Assembly (NCBI GenBank): GCA_013177825.1
Contig: JABLXX010000003.1
Span: 62,001-126,000, forward strand
Reading direction: 5' to 3'
DNA from: Syntrophaceae bacterium
GTDB taxonomy: Bacteria > Desulfobacterota > Syntrophia > Syntrophales > PHBD01
Length of the DNA stretch: 64,000 nucleotides
Positions 1 to 7,397 of this stretch are shown here, piece after piece. The first letter of the stretch is position 1, and each line of letters opens with the position of its first letter. Below the pieces are notes generated by a model. The model had not been told where the DNA came from. It searched no databases and saw only the letters and a program-made list of their open reading frames with translations. The translations under genes were made by a program, and so were the position numbers.

Positions 1-42
1 CGGCATTTTCTTTCCCCGTCGATGTCTGTTTTTCCTTGCCAT
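1..42 (-). CDS. start of a basic small phage protein (partial)
   Basis: An ATG at 42 on the minus strand opens a frame that runs off the window edge and begins MARKNRHRRGKKMP. A GGTGGAG ribosome-binding-like sequence lies just upstream, and the gene follows the zinc-ribbon gene after 14 bases in the same direction. Only 14 residues are visible. They are strongly basic, which would suit a nucleic-acid-binding phage protein, but no family can be named. The call rests on the start signal and on position in a tightly packed phage operon. Confidence 0.35.
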   Translation of the reverse strand, partial: MARKNRHRRGKKMP

Positions 43-56
43 TGCCGACTCCACCG

Positions 57-209
57 TCATTCTGCATCGAGGAATTCATCCGCCTGGATGAACGTGAATA
101 TCGAGGCTTCACACCCAGGACACGTCACCGACACTTCAACTTCGTTCTTGCCAACATCCACTTTGAAATCGCTTTCATTCAGTTCCGCATCACACCTCGG
201 GCATTTCAT
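57..209 (-). CDS. small zinc-ribbon protein of Mu-like prophage
   Basis: A 50-residue protein beginning MKCPRCDAELNES. It has a CxxC pair near the N terminus and a second CPGC pair about 30 residues on, the layout of a four-cysteine zinc ribbon. The ATG at 209 is preferred over the longer frame from 275 because AAGGAG lies shortly before it and homology-like sequence starts there. It follows the small membrane-protein gene and the ATPase gene on the same strand, inside the early region of a transposable prophage. Its role is unknown; nucleic-acid binding is only a guess. Confidence 0.6.
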   Translation of the reverse strand: MKCPRCDAELNESDFKVDVGKNEVEVSVTCPGCEASIFTFIQADEFLDAE

Positions 210-296
210 TTTTTTTATCTTCTCCTTTCCTTGCTTGATGAAGGACCAACACCACTTCCGTCTCAGGACTCCCATGGACGTCTCCTTTATCCCAAC

Positions 297-449
297 TCAC
301 CTCAGGATAATCCCCAGGCAGCGCGGGCCAAAGTAGATCACAGCGAAGATGATGATGACCCAACAGATTGCCTTCAGGTACGGTTCCCGCGTCAGCAGCG
401 TCTCGTCCCAGGGTTCATTCTCGATGTACGCTTTGAAACGTTCGATCAT
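297..449 (-). CDS. 50-residue single-pass membrane protein of the prophage
   Basis: The frame reads MIERFKAYIENEPWDETLL, continues to residue 50, and ends just before 297. A charged N-terminal half is followed by a hydrophobic stretch (AICWVIIIFAVIYFG) long enough for one membrane helix, then a short basic tail. AAAGGAG precedes the ATG by about ten bases. The gene lies between the ATPase and zinc-ribbon genes on the same strand. Transposable phages often carry tiny membrane proteins near the transposition genes (for example Mu kil), but no sequence relationship to a named protein is claimed. Confidence 0.55.
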   Translation of the reverse strand: MIERFKAYIENEPWDETLLTREPYLKAICWVIIIFAVIYFGPRCLGIILR

Positions 450-487
450 GGCTCCACAGCTCCTTTCGGGATTCGAGGGCCATCCGT

Positions 488-1738
488 TTACAATCTGTCG
501 CTGCTTTCAATGGCCATGATGATCTTTTCCGTAACCTTCGGTTCTCCAAGCTCATAGGCCTCGTTCATTGCCCTGGCCGCATAGTTGTTCACGATCAGCG
601 GGTAGGCGTGAGAGATGGTCTTGTTCTGTCGGTCCTTCGTCGTAAGGCGCCGGCTGAGGGCCGCGAAGGCGCTCTCATCAAAGATGTCATCCACCTTGGC
701 TCCGATGCGCTTGAACTTCAGCGTCAGATATTCCCTGATGTTCCCGTTCAACCCCCGGATCTCCGCCGTCTGGATCCGCCGGATGACCTCCCGCATATCG
801 ATATGGAGTGTCTCATTGAAAAGGTTCTTGAGCTCCACCTGGCCAACCAGGATGATACCCAACAGCTTCCGGTAGCCATCCTCCAGCTCGTAAAAGCGTT
901 TCAGGTATTTCAGGGTGTTGGTGTGCAGATCGTGGGCCTCCTCGACAATGAGCACGGACCGGAAACCCTGCTTGGCCCGCTCCAGAAGAAGTTTGTGGAC
1001 CTGTCTGGTTTTCGTCTCCAGTTTGATGGCCGGCTTCTGTTCCGAGAGATCCATGATGATCGCGTCGCAGATACTGCCGGCATTGACGCGGGTCTTGTCG
1101 ATCATCTGGGGGAAAATGACGATGACGTCCCCGTCCTTCTTGAGTTGCTCCACCACCTTCCGCCGCATGACCGATTTCCCCGATCCCACCTCGCCGATGA
1201 CGGCCAGGAATCCCCCATGACGCGCCGCGTCGATCATGGCCGCCTCGATGTACCGGTGCTCCTCGCTCATGAAAATGTCCGAATCCTTCTGAATGTCATC
1301 GATAAAAGGATTCCGGAAGATCTTGAAATACTGCAGAGCCTCCTGCTTGATCATTTCACCCTCCACGTGATTGATGAATTGTTCCGGATCTCCCGGAACC
1401 ATCGCCTTCTGTTTCCGGATCGCCCAGAGCCTCGCGCTCTGCCCCCTCGGGAGAATGTTCCGCAGGGTCTTCCCCAGAGGTTGCCAGACGTCCGAAATCT
1501 TCATCTGTCGGGAAATCAGCCAATGCATGGCGTTTGGATGATCCTGCAGCAACTTCTCCACGGCGGACTTCACTTCCGGGTGGTCGATAGGCATGTACCC
1601 GCGATTGAGCATCAGATTGATCGTCGGGCGGGACATGCCCGTTTCCTGGGCGATCCAGGACTGCTTGATGTCACAGTCCAGGACCAGTTCTTTGAGGACG
1701 ATCGGTGCAAATTCCATTTTGTACGCCGTTGCCGTCAC
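488..1738 (-). CDS. MuB-like AAA ATPase, transposition target-capture protein
   Basis: A 416-residue protein starting at a GTG with AAGGAGG seven bases upstream. Residues about 20-50 form a lambda-type helix-turn-helix (IKQSWIAQETGMSRPT). A P-loop follows (GEVGSGKS, about 182-189), then a Walker B VLIVEEAHDL (about 262-271) and a sensor-like LVGQ near 300. HTH followed by an AAA ATPase is the layout of the Mu B / ExeA / TniB group. In Mu, MuB binds DNA with ATP, selects target DNA and stimulates the transposase; that role is inferred from the family and from the gene lying directly after the transposase gene, with an 11-base gap. All ATPase motifs look intact. Confidence 0.85.
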   Translation of the reverse strand: MTATAYKMEFAPIVLKELVLDCDIKQSWIAQETGMSRPTINLMLNRGYMPIDHPEVKSAVEKLLQDHPNAMHWLISRQMKISDVWQPLGKTLRNILPRGQSARLWAIRKQKAMVPGDPEQFINHVEGEMIKQEALQYFKIFRNPFIDDIQKDSDIFMSEEHRYIEAAMIDAARHGGFLAVIGEVGSGKSVMRRKVVEQLKKDGDVIVIFPQMIDKTRVNAGSICDAIIMDLSEQKPAIKLETKTRQVHKLLLERAKQGFRSVLIVEEAHDLHTNTLKYLKRFYELEDGYRKLLGIILVGQVELKNLFNETLHIDMREVIRRIQTAEIRGLNGNIREYLTLKFKRIGAKVDDIFDESAFAALSRRLTTKDRQNKTISHAYPLIVNNYAARAMNEAYELGEPKVTEKIIMAIESSDRL

Positions 1739-1749
1739 GTTTCACCTCC

Positions 1750-3588
1750 TTACCCTGTCGATCCAATCACGCGGCGATCATTCGCCGCCCACGTTCCGTT
1801 TTGGATTGCCGTGATCACCTCCTCCCACGTTCCGTCTTTCATTGCCGCGATCACCTCCTCTGCTTCTTTGATTTCGATGCCCTCGCCATACAGATCCCGC
1901 AGGACCTGGTTTCGCTCCGGCGAGATTCTTCCGGTTTCCGCCCGGAGGCGCCTCAGGAATTCCATAAATGATATGCGCCGTGCGGCGATGCTCCGCGACA
2001 CGGTGGCCGCGTCCATCGTCAATTCCTGATTGTCCGTCAGCTCCGGCTGCCGGATCTCCAGGGGTGTTCCCTTCTTTTCGATGAACTCCAGGTTGCCGAC
2101 CTTGTCAGCCTGGTGCCCGAACACCTGAAGAGGGGAAATGACGCCGGCGGCAGGGGCCTCGGCCCGCCGCTTGTCACCTGTTCCCTTCCAACTCAGGCCC
2201 CACGTCTCGGCCGTCTTCTCCATCTCCGTCTTGGCCTTCTGTGTCGCCGTATGCTGGATGCCGCGATAGGTGCCGTAAGGGACGCCGTTCGTCAGGCGTC
2301 CGAATTGATCTTTCCCGACGGGCTGGCACAGCCAGACATAGCCGTTGAAGTGAACCTCGACGGCGGGATATTCGTAGGGATGGCGGACCACATTGACTTT
2401 CTGGTGGGCAACCTGGGGATCCGGGATTTGATACTGGCGGTTGTCGACGCTGATCAGCCGGGCTCCGTCCGCCGTGCGAGTGATGGTGGGCTCCCGGATC
2501 AGGAGCCGGAAGAGGGATTCCTCCGGACAAAGGCGGAGCTGCTCCGCCGTGATGTAGGACCACAGGACGGAGCGGGGCGCGATATTGCGCATTTTCCGGG
2601 CCGCGTTGGCGTGGATGCACCAGTCCAGCGCCCACCGATTCAATTCATCCAGGCCGGAGGGGCGCTGCAGTTTGAGACGGCCTTCAAATCGATTGATGAA
2701 GTGCATCAATCCTTCGATGGCCCCCTTGGCCCGTGGGTTTCCCGGCAAATGGGTCTGCAGGTCGATCCTGAGGGCGTCAAAAAGAGCCTGATTGGCCTTC
2801 GCCGTTGCAATGGATCCCCGGTCAGCGATCAGAAGGAAGGGGACCCCGTGAAAGCGGTATTTTCCGAGCTTCTCTCCTGATGATCCGTTCCAGGTGTTCC
2901 GGATCAGCTCATCCTTCGGGCGCATGGCCGTGAACAGAAACTGCGAGCCGTCCGTCGCCCGCTCGCCCGTGGAATAGAAATACTGAAAGAAGAAGGCCCC
3001 GCTGCAATGATCCACCACGGCGTAGCGGAGCAGTTCCTTTTTGATTGTCTTGGCCGTCTTCACGATCTTATTCTTGTACAGCGTCATCTCCGCGTCCCGC
3101 TCGCCCAGGCCCTTCTTCTCATCGAGGAAGTACTGGAGGCAGTTGGTCACGTCGAACTGCCAGACGTGGTTGGGGTGATCAGACAGCAGCGTCCGATGAG
3201 GGGAAGGGCGGAGCAGATCCTTTGCCGAGATCTGTTCCTGGCGCATCCGGGTCAGAAACCAGCTCGTTGAGACGCCTGTGTCGATCCCGGAATCCTCCAG
3301 GATCTCCTTGGCATCACAGGCGGGGAGTGGAATCTGTTTTGATGTCCGTTTGGACACCAAGAGCATGGTGGAAGCCCCGAGCAGAACTTCCCGAGTTGCC
3401 CGTGACTGCCCCTTGGTTGCCTTCTCCTTGCGCCAGCGCAACCCGCGCCTGGCGGCCCACCGGAAGACACTCCGCTGTGTCACGCCGTAATGTTCCGCCA
3501 GCTCTTTCGCTTTCTGCGATGCCTCGCCACATGGCAGGTCCCGCAGAGTAGCCTGGACGTGGTCCAGGATGGAGTCTGAGACTGCCAT
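1750..3588 (-). CDS. MuA-like DDE transposase of transposable prophage
   Basis: 612 residues. An N-terminal helix-turn-helix (about 25-55, AEHYGVTQRSVFRWAARRGL) is followed by an rve/RNase H-fold core. Candidate catalytic acids are D146 in WQFDVTN, D256 in LIADRGS and E292 in KGAIEG, with the usual wide D-D and short D-E spacing. A Mu-transposase C-terminal beta-barrel-like part follows. In the family this enzyme cuts and joins the phage ends to target DNA. The C terminus holds a 36-base tandem duplication giving two copies of an (E/A)V-I-x-A-(M/I)-x-(D/N)-G-T-W unit; this is where MuA contacts MuB and ClpX. The gene precedes the ATPase gene in an apparent operon. Confidence 0.88.
   Translation of the reverse strand: MAVSDSILDHVQATLRDLPCGEASQKAKELAEHYGVTQRSVFRWAARRGLRWRKEKATKGQSRATREVLLGASTMLLVSKRTSKQIPLPACDAKEILEDSGIDTGVSTSWFLTRMRQEQISAKDLLRPSPHRTLLSDHPNHVWQFDVTNCLQYFLDEKKGLGERDAEMTLYKNKIVKTAKTIKKELLRYAVVDHCSGAFFFQYFYSTGERATDGSQFLFTAMRPKDELIRNTWNGSSGEKLGKYRFHGVPFLLIADRGSIATAKANQALFDALRIDLQTHLPGNPRAKGAIEGLMHFINRFEGRLKLQRPSGLDELNRWALDWCIHANAARKMRNIAPRSVLWSYITAEQLRLCPEESLFRLLIREPTITRTADGARLISVDNRQYQIPDPQVAHQKVNVVRHPYEYPAVEVHFNGYVWLCQPVGKDQFGRLTNGVPYGTYRGIQHTATQKAKTEMEKTAETWGLSWKGTGDKRRAEAPAAGVISPLQVFGHQADKVGNLEFIEKKGTPLEIRQPELTDNQELTMDAATVSRSIAARRISFMEFLRRLRAETGRISPERNQVLRDLYGEGIEIKEAEEVIAAMKDGTWEEVITAIQNGTWAANDRRVIGSTG
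1790..1861 (-). repeat. 36-bp tandem duplication inside the transposase 3' end
   Basis: Positions 1790-1825 and 1826-1861 are two adjacent 36-base copies that differ at a few bases. The length is a multiple of three, so the duplication is in frame and adds 12 residues, giving two copies of the ITAIQNGTW / IAAMKDGTW type element at the end of the transposase. Confidence 0.85.
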
Positions 3589-3590
3589 GA

Positions 3591-3980
3591 TTAATTGTCC
3601 TTTTTCGATCTCCGGTACTCTAGTTCCGCAGCAATAAACCTCACCAGCGCCAGGTTCTCACAACCGCCTCCGGCCAGGTATTTCCGGGCTTTGTGCAGAT
3701 AATTGGTCGGATCTTTGGGAAAGGCGAAGCTGCTCCTGAAAACGCTCAGATATTTTTCTGCTGCCTCGGCACGTAGCTTGTATTTTCTCATCGGGTGATC
3801 GGGACATTCTTCAATGTGCGTTATCAACGCCTCATGGTTACTCGGCGGTGTTCCAGGCGGATAGACGTGGCCGCAAAAGACACACGTCACTGCCCGGCTG
3901 TCGTTCTGCAGGGCGATCCGCTCGGCCCGCAGGCGTTTATTCTCCGCTCTCAGGGAGAACCACGTTTTAAGCAGTCCCAT
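3591..3980 (-). CDS. small prophage protein with a zinc-finger-like CxxC...H...C cluster
   Basis: A 129-residue protein of unknown function. After a short basic coiled-coil-like start (SLRAENKRLRAERIALQ) it has CVFCGH, then H-x3-C and a further H about 20 residues on, which could hold one zinc ion. The rest is helical and basic. ATG 3980 is preferred over 3986 because AAGGGG is then about eight bases upstream. It overlaps the end of the preceding coiled-coil gene and ends two bases before the transposase start, so the genes are probably co-translated. Confidence 0.7.
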   Translation of the reverse strand: MGLLKTWFSLRAENKRLRAERIALQNDSRAVTCVFCGHVYPPGTPPSNHEALITHIEECPDHPMRKYKLRAEAAEKYLSVFRSSFAFPKDPTNYLHKARKYLAGGGCENLALVRFIAAELEYRRSKKDN

Positions 3981-5016
3981 TTCCATCCCCTTTCTTGCTT
4001 CCGGCTGGCTCGATCTTTTCCTTTGCCGTTCTGCGTTTCTCGATCTTGTCCTTGTAGGCCTTGCCCATCATGTGAGTTGCGGGCATGTTCGCCACAAGGA
4101 CATCATCCGGCGGAATCTCTTCCTCCATGATCTCCCAGGGGACCTCCTCGGCATTCCGATACTCCTCATGCAGGGCCAGCCGCTCTTCCATGACGATCTT
4201 GCCGATAAAGATATAAAGGAAGTAGAGTTGTCGAAGGGCGATCTCCGGGGCCTGGTGCGGGATGATCTTCTTCTTGATGTCCGAGATCCCCTTGAGGAAA
4301 TCTATCTGCACCTGGGCAAGGAGATTGATGGCATCCTGCTCTTCTTCCGTCAGGTCAGTCAGTTCGACCTTCCGTTCCAGGCGCTGCAGGTCCCGCTCCA
4401 TCTGATTGATGACCTTCTCCTTCGCCTTGATGAGGCGGTCCTTCGTTTTGATCGTGGCTTCCGCTTCATCCTTCTCTGCCTTGTGGGATTCTTCGAGGGT
4501 CTCCAGAAGGGCCTGGATCTCGTCTTTGTGATCGGCGTCCAGGGGGATGGTTTCGCCGTTGTAGATGATGGCGTTATCGGCAATTTTGGCGGAATCCGCC
4601 GAAATCGCTTCGCCTAAGTACTTGACTTTATTTATTTGACATCCTGAAAAACTGGCGAAATCCGCCAAAAATTCAGTTCTGAAGGGTTTCAAGTCTATCA
4701 ATTGCTCATCAACCCTTCGCCTATCTACGCCGACATATTCGCAGAACTGTTCCCATGTCATGTTCATCTTAGAACGATATTCTTTCGATTCCTTAACCTG
4801 CTTGAGCATCAGAAGCCCGAAGAAGGCCGATTGTGATTTTTGGAAATTTGTTACTTTAATTTTCCCGGCCATCTCGTAAACATTGGCAATTGCGTCTTCC
4901 TTTTCTTTCTGGATAGCCTCAGCGCTCTTCTCGATGTCCCGTTTCATGATTTCTCGGGATTCCGCTGCATCCGAGTAATTCTTCACAAGCTTGTCCGCGT
5001 CACTGCTGCCTTTCAT
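3967..5016 (-). CDS. coiled-coil early protein of the prophage, unknown function
   Basis: 349 residues with GGGAGG before the ATG. The N-terminal part is helical and charged. The middle (about 165-225) is a long predicted coiled coil rich in K, E and R (EESHKAEKDEAEATIKTKD and following). Around residues 85-105 there is a possible DNA-binding segment (MTWEQFCEYVGVDRRRVDEQ) resembling a short HTH. No family is recognised with confidence. It overlaps both neighbours (5000-5016 and 3967-3980), so it belongs to the early operon that leads to the transposase. Confidence 0.7.
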   Translation of the reverse strand: MKGSSDADKLVKNYSDAAESREIMKRDIEKSAEAIQKEKEDAIANVYEMAGKIKVTNFQKSQSAFFGLLMLKQVKESKEYRSKMNMTWEQFCEYVGVDRRRVDEQLIDLKPFRTEFLADFASFSGCQINKVKYLGEAISADSAKIADNAIIYNGETIPLDADHKDEIQALLETLEESHKAEKDEAEATIKTKDRLIKAKEKVINQMERDLQRLERKVELTDLTEEEQDAINLLAQVQIDFLKGISDIKKKIIPHQAPEIALRQLYFLYIFIGKIVMEERLALHEEYRNAEEVPWEIMEEEIPPDDVLVANMPATHMMGKAYKDKIEKRRTAKEKIEPAGSKKGDGNGTA

Positions 5017-5317
5017 CGTCGCCTCCCGTCAGTTCTGATAACTCTTTCCTCGCCCGGTCTACTTTGGTCTCCGTCAGGGTCTTCCGTCTGGCCCAGACAA
5101 CCGCCAGCCGCATCCCCAGGACGTACCCCTCTCCGATCCGCTCCACCCATCGCAGGTCTTCCATCGTCCCGACCTGGCGAAACACCATGTCCACGGAAAA
5201 CCCGGTGACTCTTGACAATTCAGAAATGCTGAGCGGTTCCTTCGAATCCTGGAGAACCCCCAGGATCCTGTCTGCCGTCGTCAGCACCTCAATTTTCCTG
5301 CAACTCTTTGCTGCCAT
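5000..5317 (-). CDS. IclR-type winged-helix protein of the prophage
   Basis: 105 residues. Residues about 13-65 match a short winged helix of the IclR N-terminal type: TADRILGVLQDSKEPLSISE, then an ISELSRVTGFSVDMVFRQ recognition helix and a wing near WVERIGEGYVLG. There is no effector domain, so this is a stand-alone DNA-binding module. A GGGGGGCGG stretch lies before the ATG. It overlaps the next gene by 17 bases. A role in phage gene control or end recognition is plausible but not shown. Confidence 0.7.
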   Translation of the reverse strand: MAAKSCRKIEVLTTADRILGVLQDSKEPLSISELSRVTGFSVDMVFRQVGTMEDLRWVERIGEGYVLGMRLAVVWARRKTLTETKVDRARKELSELTGGDDERQQ

Positions 5318-5331
5318 TATTTCCGCCCCCC

Positions 5332-5829
5332 TTATCGTCTGATTCCCCGGAACTCCTTCTTCAGCCGTTGCATCTCCGCGATTGCATCATCCAGCTTTCC
5401 GATGGCGAGCTTGCGGACCTCCTCGCCGTTGATGACCCTGGCCTCTTCTGCTTTTGCGAGGGTGGAAATCGTCTCCAAAGAGCCGGTGATGTTCTGGATT
5501 GCGAAGATTAAAACTGCTGGTAGTGGGTATTCTGCGGGTTTCGATAGATAGTGGTTGAACATGTGGATGGACAGGCGTTTGTGCTTGTCCGATGCTCCAA
5601 AGTAGGCATTGATGGCATCAACCATCTCCTCCCTGCTCATGCCTGATGCTCGAAGGGCGCTCTTGACCGTCGCGGCGATCTCGATGCACCCTTCCTCGTA
5701 ACTTTCCATCCGCCCCGATTTCTCCGGAGCAGCCAAAAGCTTCACTCTGAGTGATTCATATTCCTGGATGGGGGTGTCAAAATCAAATGAGCGTTGATTC
5801 GGGTCTAATTTCATTCTCTTTTTAGACAT
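5332..5829 (-). CDS. conserved early protein of Mu-like prophage, unknown function
   Basis: 165 residues, AAAGGA before the ATG. Soluble and helical, with no signal peptide or membrane helix. The pattern around 55-95 (SALRASGMSREEMVDAINAY, then a stretch with SIHMFNHYLSKP) suggests a DNA-binding fold like those of small Mu-family early proteins, but I cannot assign a function. A 54-base gap separates it from the Ner-like gene; this gap carries a copy of the ATAACNGTTA motif also found in the repressor region, so a second control point is possible. Confidence 0.65.
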   Translation of the reverse strand: MSKKRMKLDPNQRSFDFDTPIQEYESLRVKLLAAPEKSGRMESYEEGCIEIAATVKSALRASGMSREEMVDAINAYFGASDKHKRLSIHMFNHYLSKPAEYPLPAVLIFAIQNITGSLETISTLAKAEEARVINGEEVRKLAIGKLDDAIAEMQRLKKEFRGIRR

Positions 5830-5855
5830 TGACTTATCCTTTCCCCCAGTCTATG

Positions 5856-5866
5856 AATAACCGTTA
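5856..5866. promoter_or_regulatory. ATAACCGTTA operator-like site
   Basis: The sequence AATAACCGTTA is, read on the other strand, the same eleven bases as the site at 6408-6418 (TAACGGTTATT). It sits in the short gap before an early gene. Two copies of a dyad motif in the two control gaps of the same phage region suggest one regulator, most simply the Ner-like protein or the repressor. Confidence 0.45.
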
Positions 5867-5883
5867 GAAATGCTTATTCATCT

Positions 5884-6120
5884 TCACCCACAAGCCACCT
5901 TGGACGTTGACCGCTTCGGCGGCTGCAGATAGTACTCGGGGAACACTTGGCGGTGGTCCCTTCCGATCTTGGAAGCGATGGCCTTCATGACCCGGTCCGA
6001 GACGATGATTCGGTGAATGACCTTGGAGACGGTCATCTCGGCAACGCCCAGATCGGATGCGATTGACTTCTGGGTGATGTCGTTTTTCCTCAGTGCTTCC
6101 TGGATCTTGTTGGGGGTCAT
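5884..6120 (-). CDS. Ner-like phage DNA-binding protein
   Basis: 78 residues, mostly a helix-turn-helix: residues 1-55 include KIQEALRKNDITQKSIASDL and VAEMTVSKVIHRI. Length and position directly downstream of the divergent repressor region fit Ner of Mu and the related Nlp/SfsB proteins, which turn down early transcription. Its start codon shares one base with the stop of the upstream gene (TAATG), indicating translational coupling. AAAGGAG is about eleven bases upstream. The gene looks complete. A Cro-like regulator is the alternative name for the same role. Confidence 0.7.
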   Translation of the reverse strand: MTPNKIQEALRKNDITQKSIASDLGVAEMTVSKVIHRIIVSDRVMKAIASKIGRDHRQVFPEYYLQPPKRSTSKVACG

Positions 6121-6353
6121 TATCTTTTCGCTCCTTTGCTTTTTGAAGAAGCTTGCACAACAGGAAACGTTTCCGATGGGCGGGGGAAATAGACGCTTGC
6201 TCTATTAAAAAGATTGGCGATTTTCCTGGTCGCATCCTCTCCAACCAGGTTTTTTAGCTCCTCGTAAATCGGGTGGCCGAGGAAACATTGGTTCCAGTCA
6301 ATGCTTTTAAGTGCTTCTACGGACAGTTCTTTTTTACATTGCTGCTGGTCCAT
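6120..6353 (-). CDS. small Mor-like protein (dimerisation part only), first early gene
   Basis: 77 residues. The segment HPIYEELKNLVGEDATRKI then ANLFNRASVYFPR resembles the N-terminal dimerisation element of Mor/C activators (aliphatic helix, G-x-(D/E)-A-x-(K)-(L/I), then F-x-x-x-x-x-Y-(I/F)-P). The C-terminal helix-turn-helix of Mor is absent; the protein ends in a basic serine-rich tail. AAAGGTG is upstream of the ATG. It is the first gene of the leftward early operon, facing the repressor. Assignment to the Mor family is by eye and uncertain. Confidence 0.55.
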   Translation of the reverse strand: MDQQQCKKELSVEALKSIDWNQCFLGHPIYEELKNLVGEDATRKIANLFNRASVYFPRPSETFPVVQASSKSKGAKR

Positions 6354-6382
6354 GGATTCACCTTTTGATGGTGCGGTTTCGG

Positions 6383-6468
6383 TGTCTATTTTTTACGTGG
6401 GTTTAGATAACGGTTATTTGAATAGTCTAATAATGGGCATGTGTCAAGGGGAATTGTCTATTTTTACG
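6383..6468. promoter_or_regulatory. repressor operator/promoter region with direct repeats and a palindrome
   Basis: This gap lies between the leftward early operon and the rightward repressor. It holds TGTCTATTTTTTACG at 6383-6397 and TGTCTATTTTTACG at 6455-6468, 72 bases apart on the same strand, and a perfect odd palindrome ATAAC-G-GTTAT at 6407-6417. A partial TGTCTA also occurs at 6477. Such repeated sites between divergent early and repressor genes are what a Mu-type operator looks like. Confidence 0.6.
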
Positions 6469-6482
6469 ATGCGGAATGTCTA

Positions 6483-7175
6483 ATGCCAAAAGCGGGTAAG
6501 TTTGGGTTAAGAATCAAGCAGTTAAGAAATGCCGTGAGGCTAAGCCAAAACGCTTTCGCTGCTCGTATACTCCGCAACAGAAGCACCATCGCCAACATAG
6601 AGGGAGGCATCATTGAGTTATCTCCCAAGATAAGACGTGAAATATGTGATGCTTTCAAAGTCAGGGAAGATTGGATTTTAACTGGTGAAGGAGAGATCTT
6701 TGTTGATGGCGATATGTCATCGGATATAAGTGGGACCAGGCAGGTTCAGGATGAGCAAGAAACGTCTAAAAATTCCTTTGCTGATCCGCCACGTCATCCA
6801 GCTGCGGTATTGATACCATCACCGGATACAAGCCAAACTTTCATTGATCCAGCCCTCCAAGCTATGTCGGACATCAAAGATATTTTCGATTCTGGTGATC
6901 CAATTCTAATCCCTGCGATCCAGGCAAATTTGAACGCTTTCAAACGTGCGCTTTTGCGCGAGCGCCAGTTTGCCCAAGTCATTCAGGAGAACAAAGAACT
7001 CAAGGAACGCCTATTAAAACTGGAAGCTCTTTGCATGGACATTCCGAAGTTAAAGAATAAAATTCAGGAACTAGAAAAGAAAAACAGTAGTTTGCAGAAA
7101 GAAGTCAACCGTTTGAAAGCTACCTATGAGGACCCCAATGGAGAAGGAAGACCTCTCGCAAATACATCCGCATAA
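6483..7175 (+). CDS. phage repressor, XRE-type HTH with C-terminal coiled coil
   Basis: About 230 residues from ATG 6483; a GTG at 6441 would add 14 residues but would cover the second operator copy. Residues about 8-65 are a lambda-type HTH (RIKQLRNAVRLSQNAFAARI), followed by a DWILTGEGEI motif typical of phage and Bro/CI-like repressors. A proline-rich linker and a long coiled coil (about 160-225, QENKELKERLLKLEAL) finish the protein, instead of the peptidase domain of LexA-like repressors. It is transcribed away from the early operon and is the likely maintenance repressor of the prophage. The base composition is AT-richer than the neighbouring core genes. Confidence 0.8.
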   Translation: MPKAGKFGLRIKQLRNAVRLSQNAFAARILRNRSTIANIEGGIIELSPKIRREICDAFKVREDWILTGEGEIFVDGDMSSDISGTRQVQDEQETSKNSFADPPRHPAAVLIPSPDTSQTFIDPALQAMSDIKDIFDSGDPILIPAIQANLNAFKRALLRERQFAQVIQENKELKERLLKLEALCMDIPKLKNKIQELEKKNSSLQKEVNRLKATYEDPNGEGRPLANTSA

Positions 7176-7397
7176 GCGAGAATGTTTTTTATTTGTTTCC
7201 TGATCATGCAATAAATCAAGATTTTTTGAAAATGGAGGGAATTAATGGGGAATGAAACTGGTTATCAGCATCCGGATACATTCGTCGTGAGGAGAATCGC
7301 GTCCGCGCATTCTTCTTGATCTGAATATCGGGACAACCAGAACCTTTTGACGTCGATCTTGATCAAGAGTCGATCTGATATAACTAAGGATAAAACA
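7176..7397. other. intergenic region between repressor and cargo gene
   Basis: AT-rich. It contains a possible 24-codon frame at 7245-7319 (ATG with AATGGAGGG upstream) that I do not consider proven, and a CTTGATCAAG palindrome near 7357. No rho-independent terminator with a clear T run is seen after the repressor. Confidence 0.4.

Noticed and set aside
608-2029. 473-codon plus-strand frame in the prophage
   Set aside because: It is antisense to the MuB-like ATPase and the transposase, which have intact motifs.
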